From: an uncultured Lachnospiraceae bacterium
GTDB taxonomy: Bacteria > Bacillota > Clostridia > Lachnospirales > Lachnospiraceae
DNA length: 64,000 bases
Assembly: GCA_902762905.1 (NCBI GenBank)
Contig: CACWQE010000004.1
Span: forward strand, 1-64,000
Reading direction: 5' to 3'
The translations under genes and the position numbers were made by a program. The notes under the pieces were generated by a model, which worked only from the letters and a program-made list of their open reading frames with translations, made no database searches and was not told where the DNA came from. Shown here piece by piece: positions 28,302 through 36,338 of the stretch; within the stretch, counting starts at the first letter, position 1; each line of letters opens with the position of its first letter.

Positions 28302-28867
28302 AATCCCCTCCTGTTCTTCACAATTCCTGCAATCAGCCCTATTAATTCAATTATAACACAGATACTGATTGCCGCATAATACAGATTCCACTCACAAAAC
28401 CAGAACCAGACTTCCACCACACTCAATCCGACACACAATATAACACATCTTCTATGTAACCGTTTTCTCTGTTCGGAGGAAAATCTCTTGTTCGGAGTAT
28501 CCACCGGTGCTACCGCAAGTATCCCAATACAGCCTATCCCATATAAAATGATCCAAATGACATGAAACCATGGGGCTACATAAGGTGTGACATATAAAAA
28601 AATCCCAAATACTCCATAAGATAAGACACTACATATCTCCTTCGAATCTGCGTGATAGCCTCCTGCAACAAAACGCAGTGTCATTGCCACCAACAGATAA
28701 CATGCTGCAATTCCTAATCTTCCACACAATAACCCGATCAGGACAAGACTGCCGCTATACAGAATACTTTCTATTATATAATCAAATATATATGCATATA
28801 TGGCTTGTTCCTTTTCGTTTATTGTGTGATTCTGTACCAAAACTTGTGCGATCCAATTCCCTGACAT
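28298..28867 (-). CDS. agrB: AgrB-like peptide-processing membrane protease
   Basis: A protein of 189 residues with several membrane helices and the catalytic pair of the AgrB family in GGYHADSKEICSVLSY (His and Cys). It cleaves the AgrD tail and forms the thiolactone ring. First gene of the agrBAC operon, divergent from agrD. Confidence 0.93.
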   Translation of the reverse strand: MSGNWIAQVLVQNHTINEKEQAIYAYIFDYIIESILYSGSLVLIGLLCGRLGIAACYLLVAMTLRFVAGGYHADSKEICSVLSYGVFGIFLYVTPYVAPWFHVIWIILYGIGCIGILAVAPVDTPNKRFSSEQRKRLHRRCVILCVGLSVVEVWFWFCEWNLYYAAISICVIIELIGLIAGIVKNRRGL

Positions 28868-28914
28868 CTTTCTGCACTCCCTTTCCGCACTTTACTTACT
28901 ATTTTATATTCTGT

Positions 28915-28943
28915 AGTATAACATAGATTATCTATGTACTCTG
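28915..28943 (-). promoter_or_regulatory. agrBAC promoter with palindrome filling the spacer
   Basis: On the minus strand an extended -10 TGTTATACT (TATACT at 28915-28920) has no good -35 (CAGAGT at 28938-28943). The 17-base spacer is exactly the perfect dyad ACATAGAT-T-ATCTATGT (28921-28937), a likely operator. Confidence 0.6.
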
Positions 28944-28947
28944 GTCT

Positions 28948-28975
28948 TTGGGGTAAGTGGTCTTCATGTTATAAT
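28948..28975 (+). promoter_or_regulatory. agrD promoter
   Basis: TATAAT (28970-28975) with TG extension lies 16 bases after a poor -35 TTGGGG (28948-28953). The motif GGGGTAAGTGGTC (28950-28962) overlaps the -35 and recurs inverted at 29226-29238. A weak -35 suggests activator dependence. Confidence 0.55.
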
Positions 28976-29030
28976 TCACTTATAGATTTTGAGTAGAATC
29001 TACATTACAAAAGAAGGGAGGCTCCTATTT

Positions 29031-29201
29031 ATGAAAAAGAAATTCCAACAATTTATCTGCAAGTACGGTGTACAACTCTGTGCTGTAGCAATGGCATTAT
29101 CACCTCTCATTTCTCGTGGATGCAGAGGAAAATACTATCAGCCAAAAGAACCGGATGGTTTTGCGGAATTTGCACTCAATCACACTAAGAATAGTAAATA
29201 A
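29031..29201 (+). CDS. agrD: AgrD-like cyclic peptide autoinducer precursor
   Basis: A 56-residue peptide, ATG 29031 after AAGGGAGG. It has an amphipathic leader (MKKKFQQFICKYGVQLCAVA), a core around Cys31 (SRGCRGKYY) and the family tail QPKEPDGFAEF. AgrB should cleave near the tail and join Cys31 to the new end, giving a ring such as C-R-G-K-Y. It is encoded opposite to agrBAC, whereas in staphylococci agrD lies inside the operon. Exact mature ends cannot be told from sequence. Confidence 0.9.
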   Translation: MKKKFQQFICKYGVQLCAVAMALSPLISRGCRGKYYQPKEPDGFAEFALNHTKNSK

Positions 29202-29225
29202 AATTACCGTTCACCTCTAAATATC

Positions 29226-29293
29226 GACCACTCGCCCCCGAAAACGTTCATTGCGTATCAAATCTGTTACAATGAAATATAAGTACGGGGCGA
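29226..29293 (+). promoter_or_regulatory. Promoter and dyad region of the secretion operon
   Basis: An extended -10 TGTTACAAT (TACAAT 29268-29273) lacks a clear -35. It lies between TCGCCCC (29232-29238) and its inverted copy GGGGCGA (29287-29293). The left copy is part of GACCACTCGCCCC, the reverse of the agrD-promoter motif with 11 of 13 bases kept. Confidence 0.45.
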
Positions 29294-29336
29294 AGGTTGA
29301 CAGGGGATGATTATCATAAAGAAGGGGGGGAGTACA

Positions 29337-29363
29337 ATGGAAGATAGTCCGCCAATTGAATAA
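29337..29363 (+). other. Short leader ORF MEDSPPIE with hairpin directly after it
   Basis: ATG 29337 follows an exceptionally G-rich ribosome site AAGGGGGGGAG. The 8-codon frame stops at 29361-29363, and the arm GGCTTTCTG (29364-29372) of a hairpin starts on the very next base, pairing with CAGAAAGCC (29395-29403). This is how translation-coupled attenuators look, though the T tract is missing. Confidence 0.45.
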
Positions 29364-29470
29364 GGCTTTCTGTTTTCTTAATGAGATAAGATTGCAGAAA
29401 GCCCACAAAAATTGCAAATCATATTGTAACATGTATATTAATTATTTTCAAGATATCGGAGGAAATTCAT

Positions 29471-29893
29471 ATGATGAAAGTAAAAAAATATTTTGGAGTA
29501 TTTTTGCTCTTTGCCGCATTGATTGTATGTATGCGTGGCATTCAATCACAAGCTACTACATCAGCAAGAGGAGTGAATGGATTATGTAATATGTCAGGTA
29601 ACTTAAATCCTCAGCCATTTAATCAGCGCATTTTCACTTGCACATTATACAACAATACCTCTTCAGAAAAATTTGCAGAGGCATATCTTAGAGTATATAA
29701 ACCTAACAGCAATACAATTGATCACATTAATTCTAGTGCCAATGTTACTCATGCTAATGGTGGATCTCGATCACCATCAGCAGCACGTGTAGCAAATACT
29801 CAAGGAGCAAGCATGAGCGGGTTGCTTCGTGGTGGTAGAACTTCAACATCCGGAGAAATTGATCATGTAAATTTAACGGCAATTACTCAATAA
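29471..29893 (+). CDS. Small secreted protein of unknown family
   Basis: A protein of 140 residues with a signal peptide (about 1-28, ending QSQA). The mature part of about 112 residues is Asn/Ser/Thr-rich with two cysteines (GLCNMSGN and FTCTLYNN), possibly one disulfide. It ends with a Gly/Ser/Arg-rich stretch GGSRSPSAARVANTQGAS. GGAGG lies eight bases before the ATG. It is first in an operon with an ABC exporter and a lipoprotein, beside agr genes, so an Agr-controlled secreted factor or bacteriocin-like toxin is plausible. No family was recognised. Confidence 0.8.
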   Translation: MMKVKKYFGVFLLFAALIVCMRGIQSQATTSARGVNGLCNMSGNLNPQPFNQRIFTCTLYNNTSSEKFAEAYLRVYKPNSNTIDHINSSANVTHANGGSRSPSAARVANTQGASMSGLLRGGRTSTSGEIDHVNLTAITQ

Positions 29894-29903
29894 TATTAAT
29901 GAT

Positions 29904-29941
29904 ATGGTTATGGATAATTCAAAGTTATCCATAACCATTTT
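29904..29941 (+). terminator. Partial terminator between secreted protein and ABC genes
   Basis: Perfect 14-bp arms ATGGTTATGGATAA (29904-29917) and TTATCCATAACCAT (29925-29938) with a 7-base loop, followed by only three to four T. It probably lets part of the transcripts through, making more of the first gene. Confidence 0.7.
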
Positions 29942-29952
29942 GGGGGAAACAT

Positions 29953-31095
29953 ATGAAATATATCTTGAAAAATATATATTGTTTTATTAAATATGATACA
30001 TATATTTGGATATTATTTGTATTAACGATAGCCATATCTGCTCTGCTTACCTGTTTTTCCTATGGTGTATATCAGAACTATCATGTTATTCAAAAAGATA
30101 GTGCAGCACAGACGGAATACGTTTTAGTGGAATTTGATCAATCAGAGGAGTCGTATGTTACAAAAGATATGTTAGATCCCTGTTTGAAAGAACTTGGCAG
30201 CAGGGCGGATGAGATGGAGAACAATATAGATGCCTGTAGTGTTAATCTAGAGATTGATGGCGGTTCTGTTCAATGCATTTTTCTTCTTCACGGAGATTCT
30301 GTGGCATATGCCGATAATGTAGGTAAAAATATGTTGATGTATGGAGTCGTCTCAAGCGGCAGTTATTGGAGCTTATATGACGAAAAAGAGAACCGAAAAG
30401 TGGCAGTATGTTATGATTACCGAAATGCCGGTTCCAATATCTGGTCGGATTTTGTCGAAGAACATATGCACGGGGAAGACACTATAGAATTACAGGGAGA
30501 AGAATATCAGATCACAGGTTGGGGAACTGTTGGTGCCGCCATTCACATTCCATATAATACACTACACAAAGATACACATTTGCAAAATTTCCTGATCAGT
30601 TTCAAAGAAGGGGTTACACAACAGACCTATAACTTAATTAAAGAGATATTCTTCAAACAATTAAAAGGTCATATTTCCATACCGGAAATACAGGGAATAA
30701 AGAGCAATCAATATTATCTTTATCAGACAGTTTCATTGATCGTAATACTTATGATGATAACATGTGTATTAAATTCCGTTTTTTTATATCTATACGTTTA
30801 TTCAAAACGAAAAAAACAATCTGGTATTATGCAGATCTGCGGACTCCCAGAATGGAAAGCATATCTGATTTGTGTTGGTGAATATGCACTACTCGGGATA
30901 CCTGTATATGCCATATCTGTACTGATATATAAGCAATTTATTATGCGGCCGATCAGTACATATTTTCCATATATGAGATTTGCATATAGTTCGAAAATAT
31001 ACGTAGGGTTAATTGCTGGATATGCCCTTCTTACCCTGTTAGTCAGCGGAGTGGTGCTGTATCGAAAAAGATATTGTATTCAAGAGATTTTATAG
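29953..31095 (+). CDS. FtsX-like ABC permease (first)
   Basis: A protein of 380 residues: one N-terminal helix (IWILFVLTIAISALLTCFSY), an outer domain of about 200 residues and three C-terminal helices with the FtsX-type signature KQSGIMQICGLPEWKAYL. The site GGGGGAAAC precedes the ATG. It pairs with the next permease and ATPase. Comparable pairs act in bacteriocin export, immunity or peptide sensing. Confidence 0.85.
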   Translation: MKYILKNIYCFIKYDTYIWILFVLTIAISALLTCFSYGVYQNYHVIQKDSAAQTEYVLVEFDQSEESYVTKDMLDPCLKELGSRADEMENNIDACSVNLEIDGGSVQCIFLLHGDSVAYADNVGKNMLMYGVVSSGSYWSLYDEKENRKVAVCYDYRNAGSNIWSDFVEEHMHGEDTIELQGEEYQITGWGTVGAAIHIPYNTLHKDTHLQNFLISFKEGVTQQTYNLIKEIFFKQLKGHISIPEIQGIKSNQYYLYQTVSLIVILMMITCVLNSVFLYLYVYSKRKKQSGIMQICGLPEWKAYLICVGEYALLGIPVYAISVLIYKQFIMRPISTYFPYMRFAYSSKIYVGLIAGYALLTLLVSGVVLYRKRYCIQEIL

Positions 31096-31109
31096 GGAGG
31101 AGAAATCAA

Positions 31110-32357
31110 ATGTACGCCAAACATGGTATATATCAATTCAAAAAGAATCTATGGATGAATATATTTGTTATGATACAAATGATCATTGTATTGTTTGCTG
31201 TAATCTGTATGGCATCCGTGACCACGAATCTATATCAATATTATCAACGATTCCAGACATATTTTTCGAGAGACGGATGGTTAATTTACACCTGTTATGC
31301 CGTAATTGGTGAAAATCAGTTATGTACAGATTCTGAACAGCTGGAAGATATTCTGCAAAAAGCCACCGTAACATCCTGTTATGAAACGGAGCAATTGGAA
31401 TGTTCCTTAAAAAGTGGTCGTAGAAAAGCGAATTATCGTATTTATGATCACGAATTGGCAACATCTTATACCCCTCCGTTAGAATCCGGAGAATGGATTG
31501 CAACCTGTAAAAAGGAAAAGGGTGTTATTCCCACTGTAGTTTCCCATAATGATTATGGGATCAAAGTCGAAGATATCATAGATCTTGTTGAACGCGGAGG
31601 AATCAAAGAAGAATATACGTGGAAGGCAAAGATTGTCGGAGTATTAAAAGATGGTGCATCTATTGTAGGATGGCCGCAAAAAAATATAAATGGAAGTGGC
31701 GACTATCGTTCGATGTATACTAATTATCTGTTGAGTGAACAAGGAAAACCAATTTTTTTGATGGACATAGATGCCATACGATCAGAAGAACAAGAGCAAA
31801 AAAGAGAGTTCCCAAGAAGACTTGGCAATGTAACAATGATTCGTTATGACAAGGATATTACTTACAAAGAACAATCCGCGAATGATGATATATTACGATC
31901 TGTGTTAGATATCTACATGAAATATCCCATGCAGGAAGTAAGAGATAACAGCTTGAGCGACCTGAAAAATAGCATGAAGGCATATCTTACAATTTTCACC
32001 GGCGCATTCCTTTTAACTTTGATCAGTACAATTTCAATCAGTACGATTATTGTCCGACAGCAAATGAAAACATACGCTGTTTTTTATATATGTGGTATGC
32101 AATGGAAGGATTGTATTAGGATCAATCAAATATGTACATTACTTACAGCTGCTATAGCGGGAATTAGTTTTCTTTTACTTATGATAGTGTTCTGGGCACT
32201 CGGTTTTTTCAAAAAGACAATTCTTTCATTTGGTATATTACAAGTCGTTGGCTGTCTGATTGCATTACTGTTTTATGTTATATTAGCGGGATGGATTGTA
32301 CAAATAGTATTACGCAACAAACAGGCAAAAAATATATTAACAGAACAGACAGAATAA
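31110..32357 (+). CDS. FtsX-like ABC permease (second)
   Basis: A protein of 415 residues with the same layout as its neighbour: N-terminal helix, outer domain (about 45-270), three C-terminal helices and the FtsX-like segment MKTYAVFYICGMQWKDC. ATG 31110 has AGGGAGGAG upstream; the longer frame from 31074 overlaps the previous gene. Sequence similarity to its partner is low, fitting a heterodimer. Confidence 0.85.
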   Translation: MYAKHGIYQFKKNLWMNIFVMIQMIIVLFAVICMASVTTNLYQYYQRFQTYFSRDGWLIYTCYAVIGENQLCTDSEQLEDILQKATVTSCYETEQLECSLKSGRRKANYRIYDHELATSYTPPLESGEWIATCKKEKGVIPTVVSHNDYGIKVEDIIDLVERGGIKEEYTWKAKIVGVLKDGASIVGWPQKNINGSGDYRSMYTNYLLSEQGKPIFLMDIDAIRSEEQEQKREFPRRLGNVTMIRYDKDITYKEQSANDDILRSVLDIYMKYPMQEVRDNSLSDLKNSMKAYLTIFTGAFLLTLISTISISTIIVRQQMKTYAVFYICGMQWKDCIRINQICTLLTAAIAGISFLLLMIVFWALGFFKKTILSFGILQVVGCLIALLFYVILAGWIVQIVLRNKQAKNILTEQTE

Positions 32358-32367
32358 GGGGTGGCAT

Positions 32368-33036
32368 ATGGTCAGATTAGAACACGTAACTAAAATATAT
32401 AATGTACAGGATTCAAATGCATATCGAGCATTAAATGATATTTCACTTTGCATCGAAGATGGAGAAATGATTGCAATTATTGGAAAATCCGGTGCCGGAA
32501 AATCAACACTTCTTCACATATTAGCATGCATTGATACCTACAACGAAGGGGAATATTATTTAGACGATGAATTAATTCGTGCAATGTCAGGTAATCAGAT
32601 GGCACGGATCCGAAATGAACAGATTGGTTTAGTTATGCAGGATTATGCTTTAGTAGAGGATTATTCCGTATTAGACAATGTTCTGTTGCCGCTCGATTTT
32701 TCCACCCGGAAAAAAAGGGGGAAAAAACAATTGGCGATTGATGCATTAGAATCGGTCTCTATGGGAGAATACGCTTCAAAACGGGCAGCGAAACTATCAG
32801 GCGGACAAAAGCAACGGGTTGCAATTGCCAGAGCAATTGTAAATGACCCCAAACTGATTCTTGCTGATGAACCAACAGGTGCCTTAGATTCCGGCACAAC
32901 AGAAGAAATTATGAAATTATTTCACAGTCTACATGAAAAGAGTCATACAATTGTGATCGTAACACATGACATGGATATTGCAAAACAATGCGACAGAATG
33001 ATCGAGTTAGCAGACGGCTGCATTGTAACACAATAA
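32368..33036 (+). CDS. ABC transporter ATP-binding protein (LolD/MacB type)
   Basis: A protein of 222 residues: Walker [10 protein letters not shown], signature [14 protein letters not shown], Walker [13 protein letters not shown] and H-loop VTHDMD. It belongs to the subgroup that powers FtsX-type permeases, and the two permease genes lie directly upstream. Confidence 0.93.
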   Translation: MVRLEHVTKIYNVQDSNAYRALNDISLCIEDGEMIAIIGKSGAGKSTLLHILACIDTYNEGEYYLDDELIRAMSGNQMARIRNEQIGLVMQDYALVEDYSVLDNVLLPLDFSTRKKRGKKQLAIDALESVSMGEYASKRAAKLSGGQKQRVAIARAIVNDPKLILADEPTGALDSGTTEEIMKLFHSLHEKSHTIVIVTHDMDIAKQCDRMIELADGCIVTQ

Positions 33037-33058
33037 TACAGGGAGAGGATGAATAGAC

Positions 33059-35281
33059 ATGGAGAAGTGGCAATACCATCAGATAATTTTTATTCTGATT
33101 ATGTCGGGACTAATTTTGTCCCTTATGGGATGCGGTCAGACAAAGAGTACGGAACGGCATGTCAAACAGGATGAGATGACATACACCCCGCAGGAACTGG
33201 ATTCAACTGATATACGAGGAAGCATCTATAAAATATATTCGTGTAATGAGTATGTATATATAATTGCAAATCGTTGGGCAACTGAGTCAAATGAAAACGG
33301 CAAAACAGAAGATGTCATTTACCGGATGCAGGCGAAAACTAAAAAAGTAGATGGATTTCCTGTTACACAATATGCAGAAAATGCACAGATACAATCCATA
33401 GGTGCAGATGGACAAGGCAATCTCTATGCCTTACTTGAGACATACGATGATCGTTCTGGAAATGCTATCTATGAACTACTTGCCGTTGATCAGAATGGAC
33501 AGTATCTTGCACAGGCAGATATTACGAAGGATTATGTGTCAGGGGTAGACTTTCCGGAAAATATATTAGTAAATACAAAAGGAGAGATCGTGGTTACTTC
33601 AGGACAACTGTTCTGCCTATATAATAATCAATTGAAAAAAACAGGTGAGGTCGTAGCAGAAACCGGCGTAGATGCTTGTGCCGTATCATCCGAAGGCCTT
33701 TTTCTATGCGGCAGCAAAGACGATAAAGGAATTTATGTAAAGGCTCTTGATTATCATAAAAAATCTTTTGGAAAGCGTCATGATGTTAATCTCCAGACTA
33801 TGGATCAAACAGATTGTTTAATAAACGGAGCCAACGGCTGGGATTTTTATTACCGGGATAGCAGCGGAATTTACGGATATTCCTTAAAAGATAATTCGGT
33901 ACAAAAAATAATGGATTATCTTCTTTCCGATACTGTTTCCGATAATATCTTATGTCTTACCATAACAGAAGAAGGAAAAGTTATCGGTGCGTTCTATGAT
34001 ACACAGGGAGAGGATAAATTATTATGTTATGTCAGACAGAATGCACAACATGAAAAACAAAAAACAACAATTCGGGTAGGCGTTTTGTCCATGGATATAT
34101 TAGGCAGTGAAGCCACTATACTGAATAATGCTGTAGTTGCTTTCAATGGAAACAGCGATCATTACCGTGTGGAAATTGTAGATTACCAAGATGGTCAAAG
34201 TCGGTTAAATGCAGATATTGCTGCGGGTAAACAACCGGATATTCTCTACTTAGACGATGAGGCAATGCCACTGGATGCGTATATCTCCCAAGGTGTATTT
34301 GAAGATCTGACCACTTATTACGATCTTGATAACGAAATCGAAACCGGCGATATCTTGGAACCATTTTATAATGCTCTTCAAATGGACGGCGGAATATATT
34401 ATATATCCCCTTATTTCTGTCTTCAGACAGTAGTCGGAAGTAAAGAGGTGACAGGCGACAGAACTGGCTGGTCGTACGAGGAATTTGAGGAAATACTTTC
34501 TAAACAACAAAAAAACGCCTGTCCTTTCCGGGTTCAAAATAAGAATGAGATGTTAGATACCCTGTTAACGGGACAGATCAATGATTATATTGATTGGAAA
34601 ACAGGTGAGTGTCAATTTGACAGTGAAGAATTCTGCAATATTTTAAGACTATGCAATGATATGGAAATAAATTCAGATTATAATGATGAGGATGGAATTG
34701 ATGCAAAGATAAAGGATGGTAACATCCTATTTTTGCAAGGTGTATTTTCCCTTCCGGAAGAAGTATTAGATCGTGCATTATATCAAACGGATATTTCTGT
34801 CGTGGGATATCCGTGCAGGGATCAAAAGGGAACCTATTATGTACCTCAATTAAAGTTTGGATTAAGTGCAAATTCCAAAGAAAAACAAGGTGCTTGGAAA
34901 TTCCTTCGGACATTTATGACAAAGAGTTTTCAAGGAAAATTAATGGATGAAGATATCTATATACCTACAAGACAAGACTGTTATGCAATGTGGAAAAAAA
35001 GAATGACTGCAACAGAACCTTATGTCGATGATCTCGGGCAGGAAATTCAACCATATACTTTAACAGGAGAAGGCGTGAATATAACAGGAATCCCTATAGA
35101 AGACATGAATACATTTGATCGTGTTATTCAGAATACAACCAAAATATATCATTGTGATTCTGCAATCCGAACTATAATCAACGAAGAAGCAGCCGACTGC
35201 TTTAATGGTCAAAGGTCAGTAAATGAAACCGCTAAGATCATCCAAAACCGGGTGACAACCTATGTCAATGAAAGCCGGTAA
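33059..35281 (+). CDS. Lipoprotein joining a propeller-like region to a solute-binding domain
   Basis: A protein of 740 residues. The lipobox LMGC places the anchored cysteine at 25. Residues about 50-330 form short repeated strands like a beta-propeller (GADGQGNLYALLET, NTKGEIVVTSGQLFCLYNN, SSEGLFLCGSKDDKGIYV). Residues about 340-740 resemble family 1 extracellular solute-binding proteins (ILNNAVVAFNGNSDHYRVEI, NADIAAGKQPDILYLDD, LKFGLSANSKEKQGAWKFLR). The propeller-SBP arrangement is not that of a normal importer component and no matching importer permeases are present. It is the last gene of the operon, with a terminator following. Confidence 0.85.
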   Translation: MEKWQYHQIIFILIMSGLILSLMGCGQTKSTERHVKQDEMTYTPQELDSTDIRGSIYKIYSCNEYVYIIANRWATESNENGKTEDVIYRMQAKTKKVDGFPVTQYAENAQIQSIGADGQGNLYALLETYDDRSGNAIYELLAVDQNGQYLAQADITKDYVSGVDFPENILVNTKGEIVVTSGQLFCLYNNQLKKTGEVVAETGVDACAVSSEGLFLCGSKDDKGIYVKALDYHKKSFGKRHDVNLQTMDQTDCLINGANGWDFYYRDSSGIYGYSLKDNSVQKIMDYLLSDTVSDNILCLTITEEGKVIGAFYDTQGEDKLLCYVRQNAQHEKQKTTIRVGVLSMDILGSEATILNNAVVAFNGNSDHYRVEIVDYQDGQSRLNADIAAGKQPDILYLDDEAMPLDAYISQGVFEDLTTYYDLDNEIETGDILEPFYNALQMDGGIYYISPYFCLQTVVGSKEVTGDRTGWSYEEFEEILSKQQKNACPFRVQNKNEMLDTLLTGQINDYIDWKTGECQFDSEEFCNILRLCNDMEINSDYNDEDGIDAKIKDGNILFLQGVFSLPEEVLDRALYQTDISVVGYPCRDQKGTYYVPQLKFGLSANSKEKQGAWKFLRTFMTKSFQGKLMDEDIYIPTRQDCYAMWKKRMTATEPYVDDLGQEIQPYTLTGEGVNITGIPIEDMNTFDRVIQNTTKIYHCDSAIRTIINEEAADCFNGQRSVNETAKIIQNRVTTYVNESR

Positions 35282-35363
35282 TGTCCCCTGCATTATCCGG
35301 CACTATGCAAGAGACTGATCTCGACAGTTTCTTACACATACATTACATAGGATCACATATAGC

Positions 35364-35399
35364 AAATGCCCTATCCAACTCCATTCGGATAGGGCATTT
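35364..35399. terminator. Bidirectional terminator
   Basis: Perfect 13-bp arms AAATGCCCTATCC and GGATAGGGCATTT around a 10-base loop, with T runs on both sides. It lies between convergent genes. Confidence 0.9.
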
Positions 35400-35418
35400 T
35401 ATTCTACTCCTATATTAC

Positions 35419-36321
35419 TTAACGATTATCCTGCAATATCTTTTCAATCATATCCGGGTCAAACTTTCCGCTACGGATCATAGCAATCTCATATGCATAT
35501 GGCGGATAAGACTTCTTGGCATTGTCGGGATCTTTTACATATGGTGTCTCTAAGATCTTCGGAATTGCCGCAAAATTATCATCATTTACTACCTGCATCA
35601 ATGCCTCAAATCCAATATGTCCAAATCCAAAATTCTCATGTCGGTCTTTCGCCGCTCCCGGTTCATTCTTACTATCGTTAATATGGAATACCGCAATCTG
35701 ATCCTTTCCGATCACACGGTCAAACTGCTCCATCACCCCATCATAATCATGAATAATATCATATCCTGCATCACTTGTATGACAGGTGTCAAAACATACC
35801 CGGAGTTTGTCACTATATACAACGCCGTCATAGATCTTGGCAAGTTCTTCAAAACTTCTTCCGATCTCACTCCCTTTACCAGCCATTGTCTCTAACGCAA
35901 TGTGTACGCTGGTATCTTTTGTGAGTACGGAATTCAGTCCCTTCACGATCTGAGCCGTTCCGGCATCTACGCCTTCCCCAACATGAGATCCCGGATGCAG
36001 AACCAATGTCTTAGAACCCATTGCTGCCGTCCGCTGCAATTCCACCTCTAAAAATTCAACTGCAATCTGATACGTCTCTGGTTTCACGCAGTTTGCCAGA
36101 TTAATGATATATGGCGCATGCACAACAAATTCATCGATGCCCTGTTCTTTCATCAACGCCTGAGCTTCCTCAATCCGTAGTTCACTGATATCCTTACGCC
36201 TTGTATTCTGCGGTGCACCTGTATATAGCATAAATGTATTCGCACCATAAGAAAGTGCTTCCTTCACGGAACCGAGCATCATTTCTTTTCCCGACATTCC
36301 TACATGACAACCTAACTTCAT
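35419..36321 (-). CDS. nfo: Deoxyribonuclease IV (endonuclease IV)
   Basis: A protein of 300 residues in the Nfo TIM-barrel family. Metal-binding signatures are present: [26 protein letters not shown] and [25 protein letters not shown] in two parts. It cuts DNA at abasic sites in base-excision repair. It starts 17 bases after the cellulase gene, an unusual neighbour, and appears to share its transcript. Confidence 0.95.
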   Translation of the reverse strand: MKLGCHVGMSGKEMMLGSVKEALSYGANTFMLYTGAPQNTRRKDISELRIEEAQALMKEQGIDEFVVHAPYIINLANCVKPETYQIAVEFLEVELQRTAAMGSKTLVLHPGSHVGEGVDAGTAQIVKGLNSVLTKDTSVHIALETMAGKGSEIGRSFEELAKIYDGVVYSDKLRVCFDTCHTSDAGYDIIHDYDGVMEQFDRVIGKDQIAVFHINDSKNEPGAAKDRHENFGFGHIGFEALMQVVNDDNFAAIPKILETPYVKDPDNAKKSYPPYAYEIAMIRSGKFDPDMIEKILQDNR

Positions 36322-36338
36322 ATTCCTGTTTCCTTTCT

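Noticed and set aside
29364-29403. Terminator in the leader of the secretion operon
   Set aside because: The stem GGCTTTCTG/CAGAAAGCC is good but no T run follows in either direction, so it is treated as a regulatory hairpin.
35281-35553. A 90-codon plus-strand frame after the lipoprotein gene
   Set aside because: It runs through the bidirectional terminator and into nfo on the opposite strand, without a start site.
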